Numbered from the stretch's first letter, positions 1-9,798 are shown. The stretch is DNA of 10,184 nt from Gammaproteobacteria bacterium (GCA_015490395.1 WFXX01000278.1:1-10184), one strand, 5' to 3'. Program-made: numbers and translations. Notes: a model not told the origin generated them from the sequence alone.

Positions 1-1
1 G

Positions 2-133
2 CCGGGAGTGGGCAATGCCCCTCCCGGGGATCTGTACCTGGAGATCCGCTTCGAGCCCCACCGCCTCTTCGAGGTGCAAGGCCGAGACGTCTACCTCACG
101 CTGCCCGTGACTCCCTGGGAGGCGGCCCTGGGG
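2..133 (+). pseudogene. cbpA: CbpA C-terminal substrate-binding domain fragment in inverted orientation
   Basis: Seen: the plus-strand frame 2-133 encodes GDLYLEIRFEPHRLFEVQ, then VYLTLPVTPWEAALG. This matches the second half of the CbpA/DnaJ C-terminal region; E. coli CbpA has GDLWLVIHIAPHPLFDI and later PVSPWEAALG. Similarity stops at Gly131-133, and the frame then runs on as antisense to the J-domain half of the same family and to ppc. The fragment is open at the left edge, so no start belongs to it. It supplies just the residues that the minus-strand cbpA half (607-122) lacks after its residue 162. I infer that it is part of that same gene, flipped. About 30 codons that should separate the two parts would lie to the left of the window. 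Confidence 0.85.
122..133. repeat. 12-bp microhomology at the cbpA strand-switch junction
   Basis: The block GCGGCCCTGGGG is read in both directions. On the plus strand it encodes AALG of the conserved PWEAALG motif. On the minus strand it encodes PQGR of the LDPQGR stretch. Both readings are family-like, so in the unrearranged gene the two motifs would form a 12-bp inverted pair roughly 210 nt apart (estimated from the E. coli CbpA spacing of about 70 residues). This is the arrangement expected for recombination, template switching or misassembly at inverted microhomology. Only one copy is visible here; the partner would lie about 90-100 nt left of the window. Confidence 0.65.
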
Positions 134-607
134 ATCCAGGCCGGGGCGCTGGAGCGTGACGGTGCGCGTGCCGCCTCGGTAGGCCAGCTCCAGGGGGATG
201 CGGATACGGGCGTGATGATCCTCGCCCCGGAGGCCCCACGCGCGGCCCCGGCGCCCGAAGGGGCTCCCGGCCCCGAAGAGGGCCTCGAAGAACTCGCTGA
301 AGCCGCCCTCGGCGCCGGTGAAGGCGCCCCCGGAGAACTCGAAGCCGCTGTCCCAGTCGGGGGGCGGGGTGAAGCCCTGCCCTGCTTGCCAGCCCCGCTC
401 CAGGAGCCGGTCGTAGGCGGCCCGCTTCTCGGGGTCCTTGAGGGCCTCGTAGGCCTCGCGCACCTCCTTGAAGCGCTCCTCGGCATCCGGCTCCTTGCTG
501 ACGTCCGGGTGGTACTTACGCGCCAGCCGACGGTAGGCGCGCTTGATCTCCTCCTGGGTGGCCCCGCGCTCCACCCCCAGGATCCGGTAGTAGTCCTTGA
601 ACTCCAT
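122..607 (-). pseudogene. cbpA: CbpA-type DnaJ-family co-chaperone, N-terminal half; reading disrupted by inversion at its 3' side
   Basis: Seen: from ATG at 607 the minus strand encodes a J domain starting MEFKDYYRILGV, with the HPD motif at residues 33-35 (KYHPDVS), followed by a Gly/Phe-rich linker (about residues 80-127, including GGFSEFFEALFG) and the start of the first C-terminal beta domain (IRIPLELAYRGGTRTVTLQ, ending LDPQGR at 162). The expected continuation, a TLNV(R/K)IP-like stretch, does not follow; after Arg162 the frame stays open but no longer resembles the family. The missing part lies on the opposite strand at 2-133. Known: J proteins of this type stimulate the DnaK ATPase, and E. 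coli CbpA also binds curved DNA. It follows ppc by 51 nt on the same strand. Start choice rests on homology to E. coli CbpA (MELKDYY); the only Shine-Dalgarno-like GAGG sits one base from the ATG, which is too close to be ideal. Marked as disrupted in this window; the true genomic state depends on whether the inversion is real. Confidence 0.85.
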
Positions 608-619
608 GCCTCAGAAGAT

Positions 620-647
620 GGGGTGCAGCGCGAGCGCTTGCAACCCC
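620..647 (-). terminator. Imperfect hairpin in the ppc-cbpA gap
   Basis: The arms GGGG-TGCA-GCGC and their complement flank a 2-nt centre, with single unpaired bases in one arm (minus-strand arm GGGGTTGCAAGCGC against GCGCTGCACCCC). The structure lies 11 nt after the ppc stop and 12 nt before the cbpA ATG. No T-tract follows it, so it does not look like a classical intrinsic terminator. It could be an mRNA 3'-end stabiliser for ppc, an attenuator that lowers cbpA expression, or a Rho-dependent pause site. Function is inference. Confidence 0.4.
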
Positions 648-658
648 GGCGACGCCCC

Positions 659-3457
659 TCAGCCGGTGTTGCGCATCCCGGCGGAGATGGCGTTGATGGA
701 GCGCAGCAGGGGGTCCAGCCAGACCCGCCGCTCCTGCTCGGAGAGGGCCGGGTGGCGGTAGCGGCGCAGGAGGGTGATCTGGATGTGGTTAAGAGGATCC
801 AGGTAGGGGTTGCGGCGGCTCAGGGAGAAGGCCAGGGTGGGGTGCTCCTCCAGCAACTCCTGCTGCTGGGTCACCTGCAGCACGTGCCGCACCGTGCGCT
901 CGTACTCCTTGCGGACGGCCCCATAGATGGCCGCGGCCTTGGCCCGGTCCCGGCAGAGGGTGCTGTACTCGCGGGCGATGTTCATGTCCGCCTTGAACAG
1001 GGCCATCTGGGTGTTGGAGAGCAGGGCATGGAAGAAGGGCCAGCTCCGGTGCATCTGCCGCAGCTCCTCCAGCCGACGCGGGTCCTCCCCGCACCAGGCC
1101 TCCAGGGCGCTGCCGATGCCGTACCAGGCCGGCAGGGTGTGCCGGGACTGGGCCCAGCCGAAGACCCAGGGGATGGCCCGGATGGACTCCCGGGAACGCA
1201 CCTCCCGCCGGCGGTGGGTGGGCCGGGAGCCGATGTTGAGCAGGCCGATCTCGTTGACCGGGGTGGCCTCATAGAAGTAATCCAGGAAACCCGGCCCGTC
1301 CACCAGCTCCCGGTAGGCCTGCTCGCCGATGCGGGCCAGCTCCTCCATGACCTCCAGGTGACGGGGCGCGTCCTGCCGGGGTGGGACGATGAGGCCGCGG
1401 CTGGCCAGCATCAGGCCGGTGGCACCCATGGTGAGCTCGTAGACCGCGGTCTCCGGGTTGCTGTACTTGTAGGAGAGCACCTCCCCCTGCTCGGTGAACT
1501 TGATCCGCCCTTGCACGGTGCCGGGGGGCTGGGCCAGGATGGACTCGTGGGTGGGCCCGCCGCCGCGACCGATGGTCCCGCCGCGGCCGTGAAAGAGCAG
1601 GCAACGCAGGCCCCGCGCGGCGGTGATGGCCGTGATGTGCTTCTGGGCCTCGTAGAGGCGCCAGGCCGAGGCCAGGATGCCGCCGTCCTTGCACGAGTCG
1701 GAGTAGCCCAGCATCACCTCCTGCACGTCGCCGCTGGCCCGCAGCAGGGCCCGGTAGACGGGATGGTCCAGGAGCCGTTCCAGCACCGGCTGGATGTGGG
1801 CCAGGTCCTCGATGGTCTCGAACAGAGGACAGACCCGTAGCCTGCAGCGCCAGCCTCCCGGCCCTGGGGCCACTAGGCCGGCCAGGCGGGCCAGGAACAT
1901 CACCTCCAGGACGTGGCTGGCGCTGTGGGTCATGGAGATGACGTAAGCTCCGAAGGCCTCCGGGCTGACCTCGCGGCTCAGACCGTCCATCAGCTCCAGG
2001 ACCTCCAGGCAGTCCCGGCTCTCGGCGCTGAGCGCCGCGCGGTCCACGGGGGGCAGGGTCTCGCGGGCAATGAGCCGGCCCAGCCGCTCCAGGCGGCCAG
2101 CCTCGTCCAGCCCCTCGTAGTCCTCGCCCCACTGGGCCAGGATCTCGGCCACCGCTCGGGTGTGGCGGGACGACTCCTGGCGCACGTCCAGGTGCACCAG
2201 GTGGAAGCCGAAGGTCTCCACCAAGCGGATGAGGTCCTGCAGCTCGCCCTCGGCCACCCTGCCGTCGCCGTGGCCACGCAGGGAGTCGCGGATGAGGTAG
2301 AGGTCCTCGAGGAGCTCCCGGGCGCCGCCGTAGCCGTCCCCGGCGCCGGGGGGCGGCGGCTGGCCCTCCAGGCGCGCCCGTACCGCCTCCAGGTTGCGCT
2401 CCAGGCGATAGCGCATCAGGTGGAGCTTGCGCCGGTAGGGCTCGTGCCGAAAGCGCTCCGGGGTGTCCTGGAAGGCCGATCGGCTGTAGCGGGCCTCGTC
2501 GCGCACCAGAGACTCTAGGAAGGCAGGGCTGGGGCGGCAGAGGCGGTCGGAATGGGTCAGCACGCGGCCCAGGGCCCGCACCCGGGTCAGGTAAGCCGAG
2601 AGCACGGTGCGTTGGTGCAGGCGCACGGCGGTGGCCGTGGTCTCGGGGGTGACGTAAGGGTTGCCGTCCCGGTCCCCCCCGATCCAGGAGCCGAAGCGCA
2701 GGAAGGAGGGCACCGGCACCTGCCGCCCCTCCTCGCCGTAGATGCGCGCCAGGGCCTTCTCCAGGCCCCGGTAGACCCGGGGCACCGCCTCGAAGAGGCT
2801 CTCCTGGAAATAGAACAGCCCATGGCGGATCTCGTCCCGCACCTGAGGTCGGTGGGCCCGCACCTCGTCGGTCTTCCACAGGATCTGGATCTGGGCCTCG
2901 AGCGTCTGGATGACCTCCTCCTTCTCCTCGCGGCCGAGACGCGGGTCGTCCAGGCGCTCGGCGGTGAGGAAGATGCGCCGCAAGGCCTCCAGGATGGTGC
3001 GGCGCTTGGCCTCGGTGGGGTGGGCGGTGAAGACGGGGATGTAGCGCAGCTCCTCCAGCAGGCGGGCGAGCTGGCCGGCACTCACCCCCTCCTCACGGAA
3101 GCGGCGCAGGGTGTGGTCGAAGGAGCCCACCCACAGCGGCCCGCCGCGGGCCACCAGGCGCCGGCGGCACAGGTGCTGGTAGCCCTCCTCGGCCAGGTTC
3201 ACCAGGCCGAAATAGGTGCTGAAGGCCCGCACCACGTGGGTGAGGGTCTCCGGGTCCAGGCGGTTGATGAGGCGGCTCAGCCGGGCCCGCTTGCGCAGGT
3301 TGTCCTCTTGGCGCAGGCTGATGTAACCGCGGCGCAGGGACTCCACCGCAGCGAAGACACGCCCCCCCGCTTGGGCCCGCAGCACGTGGCCCAGTAGGGT
3401 GCCGAGCAGCTTCACGCGCGCCCGCAGCGGCTTGTCGCTCCAACGCCTCCTGGCCAT
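659..3457 (-). CDS. ppc: Phosphoenolpyruvate carboxylase
   Basis: Carboxylates PEP with bicarbonate to oxaloacetate and phosphate (anaplerosis, cytoplasmic, Mg-dependent homotetramer in the family). The 932-residue product is full length, somewhat longer than E. coli Ppc (883). Visible motifs: VFTAHPTEAKRR at 142-153 with the catalytic His146 (E. coli His138), GGDRDGNPYVT at 260-270, LDVRQES at 423-429, VMLGYSDSCKDGG at 581-593, and the glycine-rich HGRGGTIGRGGGP at 623-635 carrying two Arg six residues apart as in E. coli (581 and 587). It ends in MRNTG; the NTG terminus is a family hallmark and its Asn belongs to the aspartate inhibitor site in E. coli. A Lys in the FKADMNIAREYS segment sits where another inhibitor contact is expected, so aspartate feedback is plausible. 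The start ATG at 3457 has a GAGGGG ribosome site 3 nt upstream. It lies 33 nt downstream of glgA and 51 nt upstream of cbpA, so the three are probably co-transcribed. Confidence 0.98.
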   Translation of the reverse strand: MARRRWSDKPLRARVKLLGTLLGHVLRAQAGGRVFAAVESLRRGYISLRQEDNLRKRARLSRLINRLDPETLTHVVRAFSTYFGLVNLAEEGYQHLCRRRLVARGGPLWVGSFDHTLRRFREEGVSAGQLARLLEELRYIPVFTAHPTEAKRRTILEALRRIFLTAERLDDPRLGREEKEEVIQTLEAQIQILWKTDEVRAHRPQVRDEIRHGLFYFQESLFEAVPRVYRGLEKALARIYGEEGRQVPVPSFLRFGSWIGGDRDGNPYVTPETTATAVRLHQRTVLSAYLTRVRALGRVLTHSDRLCRPSPAFLESLVRDEARYSRSAFQDTPERFRHEPYRRKLHLMRYRLERNLEAVRARLEGQPPPPGAGDGYGGARELLEDLYLIRDSLRGHGDGRVAEGELQDLIRLVETFGFHLVHLDVRQESSRHTRAVAEILAQWGEDYEGLDEAGRLERLGRLIARETLPPVDRAALSAESRDCLEVLELMDGLSREVSPEAFGAYVISMTHSASHVLEVMFLARLAGLVAPGPGGWRCRLRVCPLFETIEDLAHIQPVLERLLDHPVYRALLRASGDVQEVMLGYSDSCKDGGILASAWRLYEAQKHITAITAARGLRCLLFHGRGGTIGRGGGPTHESILAQPPGTVQGRIKFTEQGEVLSYKYSNPETAVYELTMGATGLMLASRGLIVPPRQDAPRHLEVMEELARIGEQAYRELVDGPGFLDYFYEATPVNEIGLLNIGSRPTHRRREVRSRESIRAIPWVFGWAQSRHTLPAWYGIGSALEAWCGEDPRRLEELRQMHRSWPFFHALLSNTQMALFKADMNIAREYSTLCRDRAKAAAIYGAVRKEYERTVRHVLQVTQQQELLEEHPTLAFSLSRRNPYLDPLNHIQITLLRRYRHPALSEQERRVWLDPLLRSINAISAGMRNTG

Positions 3458-3490
3458 CGCCCCTCGCAGCCCCGCGCAAAAGGGCCCGCA

Positions 3491-5020
3491 TTATAGGCGA
3501 GGGGCCTCCCGGGCGGCGAGGGCGCGGCGGTAGAGGGCGAGGTACTCGCCGGCGCTGCGGCGCCAGCTGAAGTCCTGGGCCATGGCGTTGCGCACCATCC
3601 GCCGCCAGGTCTGCGGGCGCTCCCGGTAGCAGGCCAGGGCCCGGCCCACGGCCCCCGCCAGGGCCTCCGCGGTGGGCTCGTCGAAGAGGAAGCCGGTGGC
3701 CTGCGCCTCCCCCTCGGCCAGGTCCACCACCGTATCGGCCAGGCCCCCGGTGCGACGCACCACGGGGAGCGTGCCGTAGCGCAGGCTGTAGAGCTGGTTG
3801 AGCCCGCAGGGCTCGAAGCGCGAGGGCATGAGAAACAGGTCGGCCCCGGCCTCGATGCGGTGCGCCAGGCCCTCGTCGAAGCGGATCCAGGCCCGGGCCT
3901 GCTGGGGGAAGCGGCGCTGGAGCTCCCGCAGCCCCTCCTCCAGGGCCCGGTCCCCGGTGCCCAGCACCACCAGCTGGGCGCCGTCGGCCAGCAGACGGGG
4001 GGCCGCGGCCAGGACCAGGTCCACTCCCTTTTGCGCGGCCAGCCGGGTGACCATGCCCATCAGGGGGGTGGCCGGCTCCACGGGAAGCCCCGCCTCGCGT
4101 TGCAAGGCGGCCTTGTCCTGGGCCTTGCCGGCGAGGTCCCGCCGGGAATAGGGGGCGGCGAGGTGGGGGTCCCGGGCCGGATTCCAGGTGCGGTAGTCCG
4201 CCCCGTTGAGGATCCCCACCAGCCGGTCCGCCCGGGCCCGCAGCAGCCCGTCCAGGAGGCAGCCGTGCTCCGGGGTGCGGATCTCCCGGGCGTAGGTGGG
4301 GCTGACTGTGGTCAGCCAGTCGGCGTAGACCAGCCCGCCCTTGATGTAGGAGCACTGGCCATAGAACTCCAGCCCCTCCGAAGACCAAAAGGCGGGCGGT
4401 AGGCCCAGCCGCCAGAACTGCTCCGCGGGGAACAGGCCCTGGTAGGCCAGATTGTGGATGGTGAAGACCGTGGCCGGACGGGTACGGCCCTCCAGCTCCC
4501 CGGCGGCCAGATAGGCGCAGCAGAGGGCGCTCTGCCAGTCGTTGGCGTGCACCAGGTCCGGCCGCCAGCCTAGGTCGGCCTCGTCCCGGGCCACCGCCGC
4601 CGCCGCCCGGGCGAAGAGGGCGAAGCGCTCGGCGTTGTCAGGCCAGTCGGCCCCGTCGGGGCCCGTATAGGGCCCCCCCTCGCGGTCGAAGCGCCAGGCA
4701 TCGAGCAGCCAGACCGGTACCCCCGAGCCCGGCAGGCGGGCTGCCAGCAGGCGCGCCGGCTCGGGGTCCCGCTGCAAGGCCAGGCTGGCCACGCGCAGCC
4801 CCCCGGCCGCCTCCTGGGCCCGACGCATGGCCGGGCGGTAGGCGGGCAGGAGCAGCCGCACGTCGTGACCCAGGGCGCGCAGCGCCGCGGGCAGGTCGGC
4901 GCTCACGTCCCCCAGCCCCCCCGTCTTGGCCAGGGGACGGGCCTCGCTGCTGACGAAGAGCACCCGCAGCCGGGACGTCCCGGCTGCCTGGGGCGAGGGG
5001 GAAGAGGGGCTCTGGGGCAT
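3491..5020 (-). CDS. glgA: Glycogen synthase, ADP-glucose type (GT5)
   Basis: Transfers glucose from an ADP-activated donor to the non-reducing end of an alpha-1,4-glucan; the key step of glycogen storage. The 509-residue product has the usual two-Rossmann-fold GT-B layout. Seen: KTGGLGDV at 32-39 (donor-binding loop of bacterial GlgA), HANDWQ at 158-163, the TIHNLAYQG segment at 187-195, TRLAAQKGVD at 325-334, and SRFEPCGLNQLYSLRYGT at 400-417, whose Glu403 corresponds to the catalytic Glu377 of E. coli GlgA, followed by RRTGGLADTV. The usual NG(I/V)D is NGAD here (272-275), a mild variant. Start: the frame is open up to 5326, but ATG 5020 has GGAGG seven bases upstream and gives the expected N terminus; longer starts would run into gnd on the other strand and encode low-complexity residues. 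First gene of the leftward group; transcribed away from gnd, zwf and pgi. UDP-glucose use cannot be excluded. Confidence 0.97.
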   Translation of the reverse strand: MPQSPSSPSPQAAGTSRLRVLFVSSEARPLAKTGGLGDVSADLPAALRALGHDVRLLLPAYRPAMRRAQEAAGGLRVASLALQRDPEPARLLAARLPGSGVPVWLLDAWRFDREGGPYTGPDGADWPDNAERFALFARAAAAVARDEADLGWRPDLVHANDWQSALCCAYLAAGELEGRTRPATVFTIHNLAYQGLFPAEQFWRLGLPPAFWSSEGLEFYGQCSYIKGGLVYADWLTTVSPTYAREIRTPEHGCLLDGLLRARADRLVGILNGADYRTWNPARDPHLAAPYSRRDLAGKAQDKAALQREAGLPVEPATPLMGMVTRLAAQKGVDLVLAAAPRLLADGAQLVVLGTGDRALEEGLRELQRRFPQQARAWIRFDEGLAHRIEAGADLFLMPSRFEPCGLNQLYSLRYGTLPVVRRTGGLADTVVDLAEGEAQATGFLFDEPTAEALAGAVGRALACYRERPQTWRRMVRNAMAQDFSWRRSAGEYLALYRRALAAREAPRL

Positions 5021-5048
5021 GGCCCTGCCTCCGCAGAAGGGTGGCCGG

Positions 5049-5077
5049 ATGCTAGCGCAAAGGCTCTCCCCGAGGAA
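5049..5077 (-). promoter_or_regulatory. Weak sigma70-like promoter candidate for glgA
   Basis: On the minus strand TTCCTC (complement of 5072-5077, 3 of 6 consensus) and TAGCAT (complement of 5049-5054, 4 of 6) are separated by 17 bp. It would give a short leader of roughly 20 nt that still includes the GGAGG ribosome site of glgA. Placement and spacing are good, sequence match is weak. Confidence 0.2.
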
Positions 5078-5132
5078 CCGCCCCGGAAACTGTCCTATGC
5101 TCATGCCGCTGAGGTTGAGGTGGGGGGTCGGG

Positions 5133-5162
5133 TTCAAGGCCCCGTGACCGGGCGACGATAAC
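5133..5162 (+). promoter_or_regulatory. Weak sigma70-like promoter candidate for gnd-zwf-pgi
   Basis: TTCAAG (5133-5138, 3 of 6 consensus) and GATAAC (5157-5162, 4 of 6) are 18 bp apart, which would give a leader of about 85-90 nt before the gnd ATG. It is the best-placed AT-containing element in this GC-rich gap, but the score is weak and other positions are possible. Confidence 0.22.
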
Positions 5163-5168
5163 CCGTCA
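5145..5168. promoter_or_regulatory. Imperfect palindrome, possible operator
   Basis: TGACCGGG at 5145-5152 is mirrored by CCCGTCA at 5162-5168 with one bulged base and a 9-bp centre. It lies about 90-110 bp upstream of the gnd start, and its right half overlaps a weak -10-like GATAAC (5157-5162). The size fits a dimeric regulator site, but short inverted repeats arise easily in DNA this rich in G and C. Confidence 0.25.
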
Positions 5169-5255
5169 GGGCCCGCCCGTCCGGGGACGGCCTGGGGAGC
5201 GATGCTGGATCGGTGCGGTCGGGAGAGCGGCCGGGGAGATGAGGAGGAGCGAGCC

Positions 5256-6172
<917 letters not shown>

Positions 6173-6176
<4 letters not shown>

Positions 6177-7693
6177 GCCCCGGGCAGTCCAGGCTCCGCT
6201 CCGAGCCCTGCACCCTGGTCATCTTCGGGGCCACCGGGCACCTGTCGCGCACCAAGCTGCTGCCGGCCCTCTACGAGCTGGAGCGGGCCGGGCGTATCCC
6301 CGAGCGGCTGGCCATCGTGGGCTTCGGGCGTCGCCCCTGGGACGACGGGCGCTGGCGCGAGCAGGTGGCCGGCTGCGTGCGGGCCCACGACCCCAAGGTG
6401 GACGAGGCCCTGCTGGAGCGCTTCCTGGGCCGCCTGCGCTACTTCCAGGGGGATCTGCGCGACGAGGCTTCGGTGGGCCAGCTGGCTCAGTTCCTCCACG
6501 AGGACCCGGGCTGCCCGGAGAACGTGGTCTTCTACATGGCCATCCGCCCCGCGGACTTCGGGGCCAGCATCAAGAGCCTGGGGGCGGCTGGGCTTCTCGC
6601 TGAGTCCCACGGCTGGCGGCGGGTGGTCATCGAGAAGCCCTTCGGCTACGACCTGCTCAGCGCCCAGATCCTGCAGCAGGCCCTGCACAAGTATCTGGAC
6701 GAGAGCCAGATCTACCGCATCGACCACTACCTGGGCAAGGGCACCGTCCAGAACATCCTGGTCTTCCGCTTCGCCAACCTGCTCCTCGAGCCCCTCTGGA
6801 ACCGCAACTACATCGACCACGTGCAGATCACCCACTCCGAGACCCAGGGCGTGGAGGGCCGCGCGGACTACTACGAGGGAGCCGGGGCCCTGCGGGACAT
6901 GATCCAGAGCCACCTGCTGCAGATGCTCACCCTGGTGGCCATGGAGCCGCCGTCGCTGATGGACGCCGAGTCCCTGCGCGACGAGAAGGTCAAGGTGCTC
7001 AAGTCCATCCGCCCCATCCCCCAGAACGCGGTGCACGCCCACGCCTTCCGCGCCCAGTACACCCGGGGGACCGTCGACGGCCAGCCGGTGCCCGGCTACC
7101 TGGAGGAGGAGGGGGTGGACCCCCACAGCACCACCGAGACCTACGCCGCCCTCAAGCTCTACATCGACAACTGGCGCTGGCGGGGCGTGCCCTTCTACCT
7201 GCGCACCGGCAAGCGCATGGCCGAGTCCTCCTCGGCCATCTGCATCCGCTTCAAGCACCCGCCCCAGCACCTGTTCCGCAACACCCCGCTGGAGCGGCTG
7301 CGCCCCAACTGGCTGCTGCTGGGCATCCAGCCCAAGGAGAGCCTGCGCCTGGAGCTGCAGGTGAAGGTCCCGGGGCTGGAGATGCGCACCCGCACCATCA
7401 GCCTGGACGCCAGCTACCGGCGGGCGGACGAGCCGGCCTTCGGGGCCTACGAGGACCTGCTCCTGGACGTCTTCCTGGGCGACCGCTCCCTGTTCCTGCG
7501 CTACGACGAGGTGGAGTGGGCCTGGCGGGTGGTGGACCCGGTGATCAAGGTCTGGTCCACCGAGCGGGACTTCATCAACACCTATCCGGCGGGGAGCTGG
7601 GGCCCGCGCGGCACCTACCGGCTCTTCGACAGCGAGGACCAGTTCTGGCGCCACTCCCTGGACATCGCCGGGGGCGAGCTGGAGCCCTACTGA
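6173..7693 (+). CDS. zwf: Glucose-6-phosphate 1-dehydrogenase
   Basis: Oxidises glucose-6-phosphate to 6-phosphoglucono-lactone with reduction of NADP (or NAD), the entry to the oxidative pentose-phosphate and Entner-Doudoroff routes. Product 506 residues, normal for the family. Seen: N-terminal nucleotide motif VIFGATGHLSRTKLLPALY at 16-34 (usual form GASGDLA.RKL), VIEKPFGYDL at 152-161, active-site RIDHYLGK at 182-189, HVQITHSETQGVEGR at 216-230, YYEGAGALRDMIQSHLLQ with His247, and RTGKRM. His185 and His247 are 62 residues apart, as are the catalytic His178 and His240 of the Leuconostoc enzyme. Odd: the residue after RIDHYLGK is Gly190 where Glu is nearly always found. The start overlaps the gnd stop by 4 nt, with a strong GGGGGGAGG (6160-6168) inside the end of gnd four bases before the ATG. 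pgi follows 17 nt downstream. Confidence 0.97.
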
Positions 7694-7710
7694 GAGAGGA
7701 GGGGAGGACC

Positions 7711-9393
<1,683 letters not shown>

Positions 9394-9404
9394 GGGGGCC
9401 GGCC

Positions 9405-9728
9405 GTGTTCGTGGTCATGAACCGCGTCCCCGTGGCCCCCGGCTGGGAGGAGGCCTTCGAGGAGCGCTTCCGGCGCCGGGCGGGGCGCATCGAGGCCCAG
9501 CCCGGCTTCCTCCGCCTGCAGATCCTGCGCCCGGCCAGCGAGGGGGCCCCCTACGTGGTCCTGACCTGCTGGAGGGACCGGGCGGCCTTCGAGGCCTGGG
9601 TGGGCAGCGAGGACTTCCGGGCCGCCCACGCCGGCGAGCACCGCCTGCCCCCGGAGGCCTTCCGGGGCCAGGCCCGCATGGAGGCCTTCGAGGTGGTCCA
9701 GGAGGCCGGTCCCGGGGAGGAGGCCTGA
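9405..9728 (+). CDS. Antibiotic biosynthesis monooxygenase (ABM) domain protein, IsdG-like
   Basis: A 107-residue single-domain protein with the ferredoxin-like ABM fold pattern: MFVVMNRVPVAPGWEEAFEE, then RRAGRIEAQPGFLRLQILRP, then VVLTCWRDRAAFEAWVGS and a helix EDFRAAHAGEH. It carries the Asn-Trp-His set used by IsdG-type haem-degrading enzymes: Asn6, Trp65, His75 here against Asn7, Trp67, His77 in S. aureus IsdG, with nearly the same spacing. This supports, without proving, haem binding or degradation. Other ABM proteins act on quinones or have no known substrate. Start: GTG 9405 gives the usual MFVVMNR opening and has GAGGGGG (overlapping the pgi stop region) seven bases upstream; ATG 9417 would remove the first beta strand. 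Its 11-nt gap from pgi suggests co-transcription, with no obvious metabolic link. The frame upstream of 9405 is antisense or shadow of pgi. Confidence 0.88.
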   Translation: MFVVMNRVPVAPGWEEAFEERFRRRAGRIEAQPGFLRLQILRPASEGAPYVVLTCWRDRAAFEAWVGSEDFRAAHAGEHRLPPEAFRGQARMEAFEVVQEAGPGEEA

Positions 9729-9759
9729 GGGTCCGGTGAGGTCGTCTCCGCCGCCGTCT

Positions 9760-9785
9760 ATGCTGGGAGGCGGGTTTCCCAGCGT
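9760..9785 (+). other. Hairpin upstream of the DUF883 gene
   Basis: GCTGGGA at 9762-9768 and TCCCAGC at 9777-9783 form a perfect 7-bp stem around an 8-nt loop; flanking A-U and G-U pairs could extend it to 9 bp. It ends 14 nt before the DUF883 ATG, next to its ribosome site. No T-tract follows, so it is not a standard terminator. It may limit read-through from the pgi group or influence translation of the next gene. Overlapping it at 9758-9763 is TATGCT, a possible -10 element, but no good -35 sits 17 bp upstream. Confidence 0.35.
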
Positions 9786-9798
9786 GGGAGGAGGGGCG

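Larger units (their letters stand above)
5021..5255. promoter_or_regulatory. Divergent intergenic region between glgA and gnd
   Basis: A 235-bp stretch without a convincing gene lies between two divergent starts, so it should hold both promoters. Seen in it: the Shine-Dalgarno sites of both genes, a perfect 6-bp inverted repeat CCGTCC-GG-GGACGG at 5177-5190, and a looser inverted repeat at 5145-5168. Open frames across it on either strand are upstream extensions of glgA or gnd and lack family similarity. The shared region would allow opposed control of glycogen synthesis and hexose-phosphate oxidation by one regulator; that is inference. Confidence 0.7.

Noticed and set aside
8..1840. 610-codon plus-strand open frame read as one gene
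   Set aside because: Only its first 42 or so codons are real (CbpA fragment); the rest is antisense to cbpA and ppc, low-complexity Gly/Val/Leu/Gln-rich, and open only because the DNA is so GC-rich.
1269..2879. Long minus-strand frame inside ppc, and a similar one at 3093-4388 across ppc and glgA
   Set aside because: Shadow frames of ppc and glgA on the same strand; Pro/Gly/Arg-rich translations without family resemblance.
9736..9798. Upstream ATG for the DUF883 protein
   Set aside because: Adds a Gly/Pro/Ser-rich segment spanning a hairpin; the ATG at 9799 follows a strong purine-rich ribosome site and gives a normal DUF883 start.
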